Assembly: GCF_001269425.1 (NCBI RefSeq)
Contig: NZ_CP011787.1
Coordinates: 372,001 to 436,000 of the forward strand
Reading direction: 5' to 3'
DNA from: Candidatus Palibaumannia cicadellinicola
GTDB taxonomy: Bacteria > Pseudomonadota > Gammaproteobacteria > Enterobacterales > Enterobacteriaceae
DNA length: 64,000 nucleotides
Below the pieces are notes generated by a model. The model was given only the letters and a program-made list of their open reading frames with translations. It was not told the origin of the DNA and did no database searches. Shown here one piece after another: positions 43,845 to 54,096 of this stretch (its first letter is position 1; each line of letters opens with the position of its first letter). The translations under genes were made by a program, and so were the position numbers.

Positions 43845-45254
43845 CTAATCATCTCCATAAGTTAGTTTTAAGGCAATATCAATGCGTTTTATCGACCTTA
43901 ATTTTCCTATTGTTTTAATAGTTAAATCAATATCAGGAGAATAACTGACACCAGTCACTGCTACACGTAACGGCATGCTAACTTTTTCTATTTTTACTTC
44001 TAATTCATTTGCTGTTTGGACAATAGCATTATGTACTGATTCTTTAGTCCAATTATTTATTATCGATAGTTTATCTCTTACTCTTTGTAATAGCTTAGTT
44101 GCATCTTTTGTCAAATATATTTTTGCTGCTTCAGGATCTAATTGACAAACATCTTGATAAAAATTATAGCAATAATTAGCCATTTCTTTTATTGTTTTAC
44201 AACGTTTACTAAATAACTGTACTAATTCTTTTAGTGGAGGACCACTAACTATATTAGTACAGTTATTATTTAGATGCCAAAATAGATGTTGTGCAATATT
44301 ATCTGGTGATAAATTTTTTATATAAAATTGATTATACCATAATAATTTTTTATTATCAAATGTGCTAGCAGATTTACTCACTGCTTCTATACTAAAAAGT
44401 TTCTTCATGTTATCTAAGGAAAAAATTTCCTGATTACCGTAAGACCAACCTAAGCGTACTAAATAATTGAGAACAGCTTCTGGTATAAATCCTTCATCTC
44501 GGTATTGCATTATTCCAACTGCACCATGTCTTTTAGACAGTTTTTTTCCGTCATTACCCATAATCATAGAAACATGAGCATACTCTGGTAATGGTGCCCC
44601 TAGAGCTTTTAGGATATTAATTTGGCGCGGAGTATTATTTATATGATCTTCACCACGAATAACGTGAGTGATTTTCATATCAAAGTCATCGACGACAACA
44701 CAAAAATTATAGGTAGGTGTACCGTCGGTACGACGGATAATTAGATCATCTAATTCTTTATTACTATACTGAATTATACCCCTAATGAGATCTTTAAATA
44801 TAACTGAACCTTCTTTTGGATTACGAAAACGTACTACATAAGGTAGATCATCAAAAATATTTTTTTGATAATTATTGCGACAAAATCCATCATAACGTGG
44901 TTTTTCACCATTAATCATCTGTTGATTACGTATATTTTCTAGTCTATTTTTTGAGCAATAACATTTATAAGCATGACCATTATTTAGTAGATGATTTATC
45001 ATATAGTTATAGTAAGCAAAACGTTTAGTTTGAAAATAAGGACCTTGATCCCAATTTATTTTAAGCCAGTTTAAACTATCTATGATAGCATTAATAGCTT
45101 GTGGTGTAGAACGCTCTAGGTCAGTATCTTCTATGCGTAATATAAACTCACCACCATGATGTCTCGCAAATAACCAAGAATATAATGCAGTACGAGCACT
45201 ACCTATATGGAGATATCCTGTAGGACTAGGTGCAAAACGAGTTTTAATTTTCAT
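43845..45254 (-). CDS. gltX: Glutamyl-tRNA synthetase
   Basis: 469 residues (E. coli 471). Class I enzyme charging tRNA-Glu. HIGH-type motif in [16 protein letters not shown] and KMSKS-type motif in [11 protein letters not shown] are intact, as is the glutamate-binding [10 protein letters not shown]. The zinc site cysteines are visible (CYCSK and later FCRNNY). It is divergent from the tRNA-Val/tRNA-Lys unit as in E. coli. Confidence 0.97.
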   Translation of the reverse strand: MKIKTRFAPSPTGYLHIGSARTALYSWLFARHHGGEFILRIEDTDLERSTPQAINAIIDSLNWLKINWDQGPYFQTKRFAYYNYMINHLLNNGHAYKCYCSKNRLENIRNQQMINGEKPRYDGFCRNNYQKNIFDDLPYVVRFRNPKEGSVIFKDLIRGIIQYSNKELDDLIIRRTDGTPTYNFCVVVDDFDMKITHVIRGEDHINNTPRQINILKALGAPLPEYAHVSMIMGNDGKKLSKRHGAVGIMQYRDEGFIPEAVLNYLVRLGWSYGNQEIFSLDNMKKLFSIEAVSKSASTFDNKKLLWYNQFYIKNLSPDNIAQHLFWHLNNNCTNIVSGPPLKELVQLFSKRCKTIKEMANYCYNFYQDVCQLDPEAAKIYLTKDATKLLQRVRDKLSIINNWTKESVHNAIVQTANELEVKIEKVSMPLRVAVTGVSYSPDIDLTIKTIGKLRSIKRIDIALKLTYGDD

Positions 45255-45305
45255 ATAAAATATCCCTTAAAATGAAGATAAATAGTATTTTATTTAGAAA
45301 AGTCG

Positions 45306-45333
45306 TTGACTCATTTCAGTTGTTTCTTATAAT
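45306..45333 (+). promoter_or_regulatory. Sigma-70 promoter of the tRNA-Val/tRNA-Lys unit
   Basis: TTGACT (45306-45311) and a perfect TATAAT (45328-45333) are 16 bases apart. A start near 45340 would be about 15 bases before tRNA-Val. This is the strongest consensus promoter I found in the window. Confidence 0.82.
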
Positions 45334-45354
45334 GCTATTGTATAGATACAAAAT

Positions 45355-45430
45355 AGGTGATTAGCTCAGTTGGGAGAGCACCTCCCTTACAAGGAGGGGG
45401 TCGGCGGTTCGAATCCGTCATCACCTACCA
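45355..45430 (+). tRNA. tRNA-Val(UAC)
   Basis: 76-base cloverleaf with anticodon TAC, T arm GGCGG-TTCGAAT-CCGTC (last stem pair changed), discriminator A and encoded CCA. The first acceptor pair is A1-U72, where E. coli valU-type tRNAs have G1-C72. It is followed 41 bases later by tRNA-Lys, the contracted valU-lysV operon. Confidence 0.97.
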
Positions 45431-45471
45431 TATAATTTTAATAAAAATATTGGTTTAAAAAAACATGGCAT

Positions 45472-45547
45472 GGGTCGTTAGCTCAGTTGGTAGAGCAGTT
45501 GACTTTTAATCAATTGGTCGCAGGTTCGAATCCTGCACGACCTACCA
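45472..45547 (+). tRNA. tRNA-Lys(UUU)
   Basis: 76 bases, virtually identical to E. coli tRNA-Lys: anticodon TTT in GACTTTTAATC, discriminator A and encoded CCA. The only acceptor change is U72 instead of C72, giving a G1-U72 wobble end pair. It is a substrate for MnmA/TusE 2-thiolation and TsaBC t6A modification, all partly encoded here. Confidence 0.97.
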
Positions 45548-45606
45548 TCCATAATATCATATTATGATAAATAATCTTTATTGAAGTTCAGAAAGATCTC
45601 TAATAA

Positions 45607-47118
45607 CTAAGCCTTTCCTGTATACGTAAAAGGTGGTTTAGAATAAAATATGAATATACTGAGAAAGAAAAACATCCATCCTAATATAGTAAAATAATCT
45701 ATAGTGGATAGCATAGCAGACTGTTGTTCTATAATATTTGCTAGCTGCGCTATTTTCATTTGTTCACTACCTGATAGATGATCTAAAAAAAGTTTTATTG
45801 TTTTATTATCACTCGTAATATTTTCTGTTAATTGCGCATGATGAAAAATATTTCGCCATTGCCAAAACCAACTAGTAATAGAAGCTGCAAAACTACTTCC
45901 TAGAACTCGGATAAAAGTAGCTAAACTAGCACCATCAGTAATATCTTTCTCTGGTAAACTTGACAATAAAATTTGATTTAGTGGCATAAAAAATAAGGCA
46001 ATACCAATGCCCATAAAACATTGGATTATAGCTATGTGCTCATAATTGACCATAGTTGTAAAATTAGAGCGCATATAACAAGAAATACCCATAACTAAAA
46101 ATGAAAAACTAGCTAATAATCTTAAGTCTAATTTCAGTCCATAACGTCCAACTAATGGGTTGATAACCATAGGTAAAATACCAATAGGTGCTGCTGCTAA
46201 TCCTGCCCAAAGAGGAGTATAACCAAGTTGATGTTGTAACCATTGCGGTAATATTAAGTTAATACTAAAAAAACCAGAATAACCTAAAACTATATTTAAC
46301 GCTCCTACTGAAAAATTATGGTATTTAAACAAGCGAAAGTTAATAATTGGATATTTGTAAGTTAATTCCCATAGTACTAAAAAGGTTAGTGATATTACTG
46401 CTATTAACATGGCAATGTTAATAAAATTTGATTGAAACCAGTCTAGATTATTTCCTTTATCTAGGACTATTTGTAATAGGGATACTCCTAATACTAATAG
46501 GAATAAACCAATATAATCAATGGGCTTTTGTTCTGTTTCATCAGGACGATTTTTAAGTTGAGTGAATACTATAATAATTGCTAAAATACCTGTTGGTATA
46601 TTAATAAAAAAAATCCAAGACCAAGAGTAATTATCAGTTATAAAACCTCCTGCTAATGGTCCTATTATAGGAGCTACTACAGTTACCATTGCTAATAGCG
46701 ATAGCGCCATACCCCTTTTATCTATAGGATAAATTGATAATAATAAAGTTTGAGAAATAGGATAAAGTGGTCCAGCAAAGAACCCCTGTAAGGCACGGTA
46801 AAAAACAAGTTGTATTAACTTTTGTGCTATCCCGCATAAAAATGAAGTAATGATAAATAGTAGTAAAGATACTAAAAATAATTTAGTATGACCAATACGT
46901 CGTGCTATCCAGCCTGTCAGTGGTAGCGATATAGCATTTGATACGGCAAATGATGTAATCACCCAAGTACCTTGTTCTGAACATACTCCTAGATTTCCTG
47001 CAATTGTAGGTAATGCTACATTAGCAATAGTAGTATCTAATACTTGCATAAAAGTAGTTAAAGATATACCAATAGTTGCTAAAACTAAGCTGGGAGGACG
47101 AAAATATTTATCACTCAT
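45607..47118 (-). CDS. emrB: EmrB-type DHA2 multidrug exporter
   Basis: 503 residues (E. coli EmrB 512). Fourteen-helix major-facilitator proton antiporter. Motifs include LDTTIANVALPTIAGNLG in helix 1, the A-type loop GWIARRIGHTKLF, and helix-5 motif C around GPLAGGFITDNYSWSWIFFINIP. With EmrA and an outer-membrane channel of the TolC type it would form a tripartite pump. The real substrate in a symbiont is unknown. It lies 12 bases after emrA. Confidence 0.93.
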   Translation of the reverse strand: MSDKYFRPPSLVLATIGISLTTFMQVLDTTIANVALPTIAGNLGVCSEQGTWVITSFAVSNAISLPLTGWIARRIGHTKLFLVSLLLFIITSFLCGIAQKLIQLVFYRALQGFFAGPLYPISQTLLLSIYPIDKRGMALSLLAMVTVVAPIIGPLAGGFITDNYSWSWIFFINIPTGILAIIIVFTQLKNRPDETEQKPIDYIGLFLLVLGVSLLQIVLDKGNNLDWFQSNFINIAMLIAVISLTFLVLWELTYKYPIINFRLFKYHNFSVGALNIVLGYSGFFSINLILPQWLQHQLGYTPLWAGLAAAPIGILPMVINPLVGRYGLKLDLRLLASFSFLVMGISCYMRSNFTTMVNYEHIAIIQCFMGIGIALFFMPLNQILLSSLPEKDITDGASLATFIRVLGSSFAASITSWFWQWRNIFHHAQLTENITSDNKTIKLFLDHLSGSEQMKIAQLANIIEQQSAMLSTIDYFTILGWMFFFLSIFIFYSKPPFTYTGKA

Positions 47119-47130
47119 AGTAGTTATTAA

Positions 47131-48306
47131 CTAATGTGGGCTTTTGCTTAATTCACAATTATTATAAATAATATTTGATACTAATTTATTAGCTTCCGAT
47201 AACTGATTATCATATATTTCTGTAATATACCTGATATTATTACCTTTATGCGGTGCTAATAAAGGTCCTTTCTGATTATGTAAATCAACTTTGACATTAG
47301 TAGATAAACCTATACGAAGTGGATAACGATCTAAATTATCTGGATTGATACTAATACGAATTGGTAATCTTTGTACTATTTTAATCCAATTTCCGCTAGC
47401 GTTTTGTGCCGGTAGTAGCGCAAAAACACTACCAGTACCTATTCCTATACTTTCCACTTTGCCATGATAGGTAATCTTATTACCATATAAATCAGATTTA
47501 ATTTCTACTGGCTGTCCTATACGCATTGATAATAATTGAGTTTCTTTAAAGTTAGCTTCAATCCAAATATTATTTAGCGGTACTATAGTCATCAATACTG
47601 TACCGGGTTCTATATAGCTACCTATTTGGACTGATCTTTTAGCAATAAATCCACTCACTGGAGCAAATAAATTGCTACGCTTATGATTTATGTATGCACT
47701 ACGTACATGCGCAGCAGCATGCTGTACATCAGGATGTTGAGCAATAGTAGTAGTCTTATCTGCTAGAACTATCATAGTATCTAACTGTTGCTGTGCTGAG
47801 GACAACAAATTTTCAGCGTAAGTTAACTTATTAAGATAATTAGATAATTCATTTTTAGAAATTAATCCTTTACTTAGCATATAAAGGCGAATTTTATAAT
47901 TAGTGCGAGCACTTTGTAGCTCGATATTACGTTTATTAACTATTTTTTTATAAACATTAATTTTATCATGTATTCTACATACTTGTCGAACTACTTTCGC
48001 TAGCTTAGTTTCCGCACTTTCTTGAGCGATAATAGTATCGCTAGGATCAAGCTTAACTAATAATTGCCCTTTTTTGACAAAATCTCCATCATCTACTGTA
48101 ATCATAGTTACAGTACCAACTAACTGAGGAGTTATTTTTACTAAGTTTCCAGTAACATAAGCATCATTAGTACTCTCATAAAATTTTTCATATGACCAGT
48201 AATAAACACTATAAGTAATAAAAAATATGATTATCATCATAAGTAATATGATAAATTGATATTTTATTAGTTTGTTCTTGATATTAAGCTTACTAAGGTT
48301 TGTCAT
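47131..48306 (-). CDS. emrA: EmrA-type membrane-fusion protein
   Basis: 391 residues (E. coli 390). Periplasmic adaptor of the EmrAB pump. One N-terminal membrane anchor (about residues 15-35), then biotinyl-lipoyl half-motifs (VTMITVDDGDFVKKGQLLVKLD and SNLFAPVSGFIAKRSVQIG) flanking an alpha-helical hairpin, and a beta-barrel domain. It is upstream of emrB and 81 bases downstream of sufE. Confidence 0.93.
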   Translation of the reverse strand: MTNLSKLNIKNKLIKYQFIILLMMIIIFFITYSVYYWSYEKFYESTNDAYVTGNLVKITPQLVGTVTMITVDDGDFVKKGQLLVKLDPSDTIIAQESAETKLAKVVRQVCRIHDKINVYKKIVNKRNIELQSARTNYKIRLYMLSKGLISKNELSNYLNKLTYAENLLSSAQQQLDTMIVLADKTTTIAQHPDVQHAAAHVRSAYINHKRSNLFAPVSGFIAKRSVQIGSYIEPGTVLMTIVPLNNIWIEANFKETQLLSMRIGQPVEIKSDLYGNKITYHGKVESIGIGTGSVFALLPAQNASGNWIKIVQRLPIRISINPDNLDRYPLRIGLSTNVKVDLHNQKGPLLAPHKGNNIRYITEIYDNQLSEANKLVSNIIYNNCELSKSPH

Positions 48307-48387
48307 AAAATATTAATTTTTTTAACAAATATTTAGTTATTAACTTTTTAATTCATAAGACTTAGTATAGATATACTAACATAACAA

Positions 48388-48852
48388 CTAGTTATTTATG
48401 CTTATTTGCTTGGCCTGGGCTTGGCTTGCTTGCAAAGCCACAAATGCGGCCGCTTTAGTACGGATAGCTCTGACTACAGCGTATAATCCTTGTGAACGAT
48501 TAGGAGTTAGATGTTTATTTAGTGATAACTTATTAAATAACACACTAATATCTAAACTAATAATCTCTGTTAATGTTAACCCTGTATAAATGATAAAAAC
48601 AATAGCAATAAGTCCTTTTACTATTGCTGCGTCGCTATCACCATATAACTTTATATATCCATTATCAGTAGCTGATATTACAATCCATACATTACTTTGA
48701 CATCCTGAAATTAAATAATCTTTAGTTCTTGTACCGGACGGTAGGGGTGGTAAGGATTTACCTAATTGCATAATATACAAATACTTTTCTTCCCAATTAT
48801 TACAAATGGAAAAATAACGTAATAATTTATTTTTATCCGGAATACTAATCAT
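48388..48852 (-). CDS. sufE: SufE sulfur acceptor
   Basis: 154 residues (E. coli 138; the extra length is a C-terminal Ala/Gln-rich tail). It takes persulfide sulfur from SufS and hands it to SufB. The catalytic Cys is in ISGCQSNVW, and GDSDAAIVKGLIAIVFI and HLTPNRSQGL are conserved. It is the last gene of sufABCDSE. Confidence 0.95.
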   Translation of the reverse strand: MISIPDKNKLLRYFSICNNWEEKYLYIMQLGKSLPPLPSGTRTKDYLISGCQSNVWIVISATDNGYIKLYGDSDAAIVKGLIAIVFIIYTGLTLTEIISLDISVLFNKLSLNKHLTPNRSQGLYAVVRAIRTKAAAFVALQASQAQAKQISINN

Positions 48853-48887
48853 ATTTGTTTGTAGTTTGTTAATTTGGATAATTATTA

Positions 48888-50111
48888 TTAATTTAATATA
48901 TTTTTAATACGTACTAAAGCTATGACTAAGCGATCCACTTCTTCACGAATTGAATACATAGCTAAAGACGCTCTACACATACTGGGTACCTTAAAATAAG
49001 TCATTAATGGCATTGCGCAATGATGACCAGTACGGATAGCTATCCCGTATTGATCTAGCAAACTTCCTACATCATAAGCATGATGTTTACCTAAGTTAAA
49101 TGATATTACTCCAGTACGTTTATTAAGACCATACAAAGTAAACTTAGGTACTTCTTGTAGAGAAGATATAGCATAATGCATTAGATCTGTTTCCCAATTG
49201 GAAATATTATTAAGTCCTATCTTCTGAATATAATCAATGGCAGCACCTAAACCTATAATACCAGCTATATTAGGAGATCCAGCTTCAAAACACCAAGGAG
49301 GTTCGTTAAAAGTTGTACCTTCTATTAAACTAACTGTATGTATCATAGAACCACCTCCTTCCCATGGAGGCATAGTATCTAATATGTTTTTTTTTACATA
49401 TAAAATGCCAATACCAGAAGGTCCATATATTTTATGACCAGAAAACACATAAAAATCGCAATCCAGTGATTTCACATCTACTTTATGATGCATGGCACTT
49501 TGTGCACCATCCACTAAAACTAGTGCGTTACTTAGAGACCGTATTTTTGTAATTATATTTGATATAGGATTAACAGTACCTAACACATTAGATACTTGGG
49601 TAACAGCTACAAGTTTAGTACGTTCATTGATTAGTAAAGATAATCTACTAAGATTTAATGTACCGTCTGGTTGTAATGGGATAACACGTAAAGTTATCTG
49701 TTTATCTTGTGCAAGCATCTGCCATGGGACGATATTAGCATGATGTTCCATTTCAGTAATAACAATATTATCGTCTTTTTGTAGCTGATACTTACCCCAG
49801 CTATTTGCTACTAAATTAATACCTTCAGTTGCTCCTTTAACAAAAACTATCTCTTTTTCTGAAGCAGCATTGATAAAATTAGCTACTTGAGTACGAACCT
49901 GTTCCATACGCACTGTTGCTTTACTACTAAGTGTATGAATACCACGGTGCACTGCAGCATATTCTTGTCGATAGAAATTCATTTCACAATTAATTACAGA
50001 ATTAGGCTTTTGGGAACTTGCAGCACTATCTAAATAAGTTAATGGATAACCATTGATTCGCTTATATAGTATAGGAAATTCAGCTCTTATTTTATCAATA
50101 GGATACGTCAT
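48888..50111 (-). CDS. sufS: SufS cysteine desulfurase
   Basis: 407 residues (E. coli 406). PLP enzyme releasing sulfur from cysteine. The PLP lysine is in [16 protein letters not shown], the catalytic Cys in [12 protein letters not shown], and the dimer hairpin region is conserved. Its start overlaps the sufD stop by four bases. It supplies sulfur for Fe-S clusters, including those of the pyruvate oxidoreductase. Confidence 0.97.
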   Translation of the reverse strand: MTYPIDKIRAEFPILYKRINGYPLTYLDSAASSQKPNSVINCEMNFYRQEYAAVHRGIHTLSSKATVRMEQVRTQVANFINAASEKEIVFVKGATEGINLVANSWGKYQLQKDDNIVITEMEHHANIVPWQMLAQDKQITLRVIPLQPDGTLNLSRLSLLINERTKLVAVTQVSNVLGTVNPISNIITKIRSLSNALVLVDGAQSAMHHKVDVKSLDCDFYVFSGHKIYGPSGIGILYVKKNILDTMPPWEGGGSMIHTVSLIEGTTFNEPPWCFEAGSPNIAGIIGLGAAIDYIQKIGLNNISNWETDLMHYAISSLQEVPKFTLYGLNKRTGVISFNLGKHHAYDVGSLLDQYGIAIRTGHHCAMPLMTYFKVPSMCRASLAMYSIREEVDRLVIALVRIKNILN

Positions 50112-51403
50112 AAATTTAACAACCGATTTAAAGCTTCTTTAATACAGTTAAGTAAAATATTTTTAATATTATTATTTTCAATAGTATTAATGATATCTTC
50201 TGTAAAAGCAGAAATAATTATCTGCTTCGCATCATGGTAAGTTAGTCCGCGTGAACGTAAATAAAACATTTGATCATTATCAATGCAACTAACTGTAGCA
50301 CCATGACTACATTTAACGTCATTATTATAAATTTCTAAAAAGGGTTTACTATATATTTCTGCAAATTTACCTAACAATAAGTTGTTATTAATCATTTTAC
50401 TGTCAGTTTGGAACGCATTTTTATTTACTTTAATTATACCATTAAATATACCTTTGCTATTATTACAAGAGATTATCTTATGTAACTGACTACTAATACA
50501 GTAACCTTTATTATGCTCTAAATAGGTACAAATATCGCTGATATCTTTGTTAATAGTTAATAGTAAACTTTTAACTAATAAATCAGATCTTTCGCCATTG
50601 AGTTGCATACTAGTTTGGTGCTGTGTAATACCTTGGCTCATCATAACAGTATGATCACGTACAATAGCATTGTTACCTATAATAATATCATTATGTGCAA
50701 AATGGTAACATTGACTTGTTTCACATGATAGTTTTATATGACTTAAATAGGCATTATCGCTGACGTTAATTGTCATGCGTGCACCACTAAAATGCTTCAG
50801 GTTATTGTTAGATAAGCTAACAAAATGCTCAATAACCTGACCTTTAGCATTATTTTCTATATCAATATGATGGCGATAATTTAATATATTCAAATTATTA
50901 TTAATTGTTTTACTAATATGTAAAATGTAAATTGGTTTTTTTTCTACTTTACCAGCAGTTAAGCGTATATAGGTAGTCTCATCACTTAAACTTTCAGTTA
51001 TATGTAGAAAAACTTCTGAATATATCGGCATAGGTAATAGCTTATTAGCTAACTCTACTTTTACTTGCCAATTACCAGTGTAATTATCACTTAGTTTAGA
51101 TATAAATTTACCATTAATAAAAACTAATCTATATGCGTCTAAATTTAGACTAATATTATCGCATTCAGCAGAAGATACATTATTGACGAACAATTTAGTA
51201 AAATCATGCGATAATAAACTATCAATTTGTTTATTTTTCCATTTGTTGTTGTTGTTAATAATAGGTAAACCTAGTTTTTCTACCTTTTGCCAATGGTAAT
51301 AAGCATTATTATTATTTGATAGATTATTACTAGTAGCTAATAGCTTATGCCACTTTGATAAAAAAAAAGCCTGAGAATTATTATTTTTTATAAAGCCAGC
51401 CAT
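50108..51403 (-). CDS. sufD: SufD scaffold subunit
   Basis: 431 residues (E. coli 423). It pairs with SufB and SufC in the SufBC2D scaffold. The N-terminus is divergent and Asn-rich; the C-terminal beta-helix is well kept, with [22 protein letters not shown]. The key His of the SufB-SufD interface (the His in CSHGA) is present. ATG at 51403 gives MAGF as in the family, with GAGGAG upstream; it overlaps the end of sufC by 23 bases. Confidence 0.94.
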   Translation of the reverse strand: MAGFIKNNNSQAFFLSKWHKLLATSNNLSNNNNAYYHWQKVEKLGLPIINNNNKWKNKQIDSLLSHDFTKLFVNNVSSAECDNISLNLDAYRLVFINGKFISKLSDNYTGNWQVKVELANKLLPMPIYSEVFLHITESLSDETTYIRLTAGKVEKKPIYILHISKTINNNLNILNYRHHIDIENNAKGQVIEHFVSLSNNNLKHFSGARMTINVSDNAYLSHIKLSCETSQCYHFAHNDIIIGNNAIVRDHTVMMSQGITQHQTSMQLNGERSDLLVKSLLLTINKDISDICTYLEHNKGYCISSQLHKIISCNNSKGIFNGIIKVNKNAFQTDSKMINNNLLLGKFAEIYSKPFLEIYNNDVKCSHGATVSCIDNDQMFYLRSRGLTYHDAKQIIISAFTEDIINTIENNNIKNILLNCIKEALNRLLNL

Positions 51404-52124
51404 AGCCTTGCTCCTCAAGCTGCTTAGCTAGAGAAAAATTACCCGATTTTACAATGGTACCATTATATAATACATGGATATATTCTGGTTCAATATAATC
51501 CAAAATACGTTTGTAATGGGTAATAACTATAAATGAACGATTATCATTACGTAATATGTTGACACCATTAGCAACGATTTTTATAGCATCAATATCTAGC
51601 CCAGAATCAGTTTCATCAAGAATACATAAGTCCGGTTCTAATACTGCCATTTGTAAAATTTCGTTGCGTTTTTTTTCGCCGCCAGAAAATCCTACATTCA
51701 ATGATCTTGTTAATAAATTATTAGGCATTTGTAGCATATCTATTTTTGTCTGAATAAGATCAATGAAATCACAACTATCTAATGGTTCTTGATGACGATA
51801 TTTACGTACTGCATTAATAGCAGTTTGCAAAAAAAAATTATTATTTACACCAGGAATTTCAATAGGATATTGAAATGCTAGGAATAATCCTTCTCCTGCA
51901 CGTTCTTCAGGATTTAATTTAAGTAAATCACTACCCTTAAAAAATATTTTTCCTAATTTCACTTTATAATCTTCATATCCTGCAAGAGTGGCAGATAAAG
52001 TACTTTTACCAGATCCATTAGGGCCCATAATAGCATGTACTTCACCGGGATTTATTTTTAAGTTCAGATCTTTTATAATCAACTTATTTTCTACTTCTAC
52101 TGTTAAATTATTAATGGATAACAT
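51381..52124 (-). CDS. sufC: SufC ATPase
   Basis: 247 residues (E. coli 248). ABC-type ATPase driving SufBC2D. Walker A GPNGSGKST, signature region VGFSGGEKKRNEILQ, Walker B LCILDETDSGLD and the H-loop ITHYKRIL are intact. ATG at 52124 (MLSINNL) with AGGA upstream is the start; the longer open frame upstream is not conserved. About 92 bases separate it from sufB. Confidence 0.96.
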   Translation of the reverse strand: MLSINNLTVEVENKLIIKDLNLKINPGEVHAIMGPNGSGKSTLSATLAGYEDYKVKLGKIFFKGSDLLKLNPEERAGEGLFLAFQYPIEIPGVNNNFFLQTAINAVRKYRHQEPLDSCDFIDLIQTKIDMLQMPNNLLTRSLNVGFSGGEKKRNEILQMAVLEPDLCILDETDSGLDIDAIKIVANGVNILRNDNRSFIVITHYKRILDYIEPEYIHVLYNGTIVKSGNFSLAKQLEEQGYGWLYKK

Positions 52125-52216
52125 TTTTGATGTTCCTGTTACACGATATAATTTAGGCAAACTGAAAACTTTAGTAAATTTTAATACAATATATGTAATA
52201 ATAAATACTATAATAA

Positions 52217-53689
52217 TTAGCCTATGCTATGTTCCAGGCTAATAGCTAATAATCGTTGTGCTTCAATAGCAAATTCTAATGGAAGTTTTGATAATACATC
52301 TTTGCAGAAACCATTAATAATCATTGATATAGCATTATCTTCGCTAATCCCACGTTGAACACAGTAAAATAGTTGATCTTTACCAATGCGAGAAGTGGTT
52401 GCTTCATGTTCTATCTTAGCTGTATTGTTTGAAACTTCAATCGAAGGAAAGGTATGGGCACCACATTCATTACCAATTAACATTGAATCACACTGGGTAA
52501 AATTACGAGAGTTTACTGCATCAGGCATTATTTTCACTAAACCACGGTAAGTATTTTCACTTTTTCCAGCTGAAATTCCTTTAGAAATTATAGTAGAAGT
52601 AGTATTTTTTCCTATGTGGATCATTTTAGTCCCAGTATCAGCTTTTTGGTTATTATTAGTTAATGCTACAGAGAAAAATTCTCCTATGGAATTATTTCCA
52701 CTGAGAATTATACTTGGGTATTTCCAAGTAATTGCTGATCCAGTCTCAGCTTGAGTCCAGGACATTTTAGCATGATCTCCTATACATAATGCTCGCTTCG
52801 TAACAAAATTAAATATCCCTCCTTCTTCTTGGTTCCCAGCAAACCAGTTTTGTACCGTAGAGTATTTTACTTCAGCTTCTTGTAGCAAAATTACTTCTAC
52901 CACTGCTGCATGTAACTGATAGTGTTTTCTAGCTGGTGCTGAACAACCTTCGATATAACTAACATAACTACCTTCTTCTGCAATAATAATAGTACGTTCG
53001 AACTGTCCAGTATTAGCTGCATTTATACGAAAGTAGGTAGATAGTTCCATAGGACAACGTATGCCTTTTGGCACGTAAACAAATGTTCCATCAGATGCTA
53101 CTGCTGAATTAAGAGCAGCAAAAAAATTATCATTTATAGGTATTACACTACCCAAATATTTACGTACTAGTTCTGGGTATTGTTTAATAGCTTCGCTGAA
53201 TGAACAAAATATTATCCCATATTCGGCTAATTTTTTACTATATGTTGTTGATACGGATACTGAGTCAAAAATAGCGTCTACGGCTACTGCACTATGTTCT
53301 CTAACTGGAACACCTAATTGATTAAATGTTTCTTCTACTTCATTAGTTAAGTAATTTCTATTGTTCATTTGATCATTAGTACTAAATGCAGGTGCTGCAT
53401 AGTAACTGTAATCTTGATAGTTTAGTGTTTTATAATCTGCATGTAGCCAATGTGGTTCTTCCATTTTCAGCCAAGCATAATAGGCATTAAGGCGAAATTG
53501 TAGCATCCAATCGGGTTCATTACGCTTAGCTGAAATAATACGTACTACTTCTTCGCTAATACCAGACTTTATTTTTTCTGTAGCTAACTTAGTAACAAAA
53601 CCTTCTTTGTATTGCTTATTTTGTGAAATTGTTTTTTGTGTAGTATTAGTATTTATTTGTTTTATATCATTAAAATTATTATGTGCCAT
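52217..53689 (-). CDS. sufB: SufB scaffold subunit
   Basis: About 490 residues (E. coli 495). Site of nascent Fe-S cluster assembly. The cysteine in [10 protein letters not shown] (E. coli Cys405 equivalent) and the beta-helix core are conserved. The N-terminal CxxCxxxC motif of the E. coli protein is missing: the region reads [21 protein letters not shown] at 53689 (MAHNN) is used, with GGTG upstream; ATG at 53695 is the alternative and overlap-free with sufA. Confidence 0.95.
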   Translation of the reverse strand: MAHNNFNDIKQINTNTTQKTISQNKQYKEGFVTKLATEKIKSGISEEVVRIISAKRNEPDWMLQFRLNAYYAWLKMEEPHWLHADYKTLNYQDYSYYAAPAFSTNDQMNNRNYLTNEVEETFNQLGVPVREHSAVAVDAIFDSVSVSTTYSKKLAEYGIIFCSFSEAIKQYPELVRKYLGSVIPINDNFFAALNSAVASDGTFVYVPKGIRCPMELSTYFRINAANTGQFERTIIIAEEGSYVSYIEGCSAPARKHYQLHAAVVEVILLQEAEVKYSTVQNWFAGNQEEGGIFNFVTKRALCIGDHAKMSWTQAETGSAITWKYPSIILSGNNSIGEFFSVALTNNNQKADTGTKMIHIGKNTTSTIISKGISAGKSENTYRGLVKIMPDAVNSRNFTQCDSMLIGNECGAHTFPSIEVSNNTAKIEHEATTSRIGKDQLFYCVQRGISEDNAISMIINGFCKDVLSKLPLEFAIEAQRLLAISLEHSIG

Positions 53690-53702
53690 AATCATGCACC
53701 GC

Positions 53703-54077
53703 TCAAAAGCCAAAACTTTCACCGCACCCACAGGCGTGCGTAGCTTTTGGATTATTAAACTTAAATTCGTAGTTTAATCCTTTTTTTACATAGTCTATTT
53801 TTGTGCCATCAATTAATTGCATTGCATATAATGGCACAAATAGCTTAGCACCTTCATGTTCGTAACATAGATCAGTGTTATTATATTCTGTAACTTTTTC
53901 TAGAACATAACCAAATCCTGCGCACCCATAATTTTTTACACTAAGTCGTAACCCTAGCATACTAATATCATCTTTAACTAAATTTTTGATATGTTTTGCA
54001 GCAGCATCAGTCATAGTTATCCCGTACCAGGTCTTATCATAAAGACCATCAGTTTTATTTAAAATATTTTTTGACAT
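53703..54077 (-). CDS. sufA: SufA A-type Fe-S carrier
   Basis: 124 residues (E. coli 122). It passes clusters from SufBCD to apoproteins. The three ligand cysteines are present: one in [10 protein letters not shown] and two in [11 protein letters not shown]. It is the first suf gene but starts only 19 bases after the pheT stop, so it lacks the promoter region that E. coli suf has. SufA rather than IscA or ErpA is assigned from position and sequence. Confidence 0.94.
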   Translation of the reverse strand: MSKNILNKTDGLYDKTWYGITMTDAAAKHIKNLVKDDISMLGLRLSVKNYGCAGFGYVLEKVTEYNNTDLCYEHEGAKLFVPLYAMQLIDGTKIDYVKKGLNYEFKFNNPKATHACGCGESFGF

Positions 54078-54096
54078 AATTCAATATCTTATTATA

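Noticed and set aside
43694-43918. 74-codon plus-strand reading frame beginning MWYNCGAKRDRTADLL
   Set aside because: It is the antisense of tRNA-Ala and runs on over the end of gltX; a well-known artefact frame over tRNA genes.
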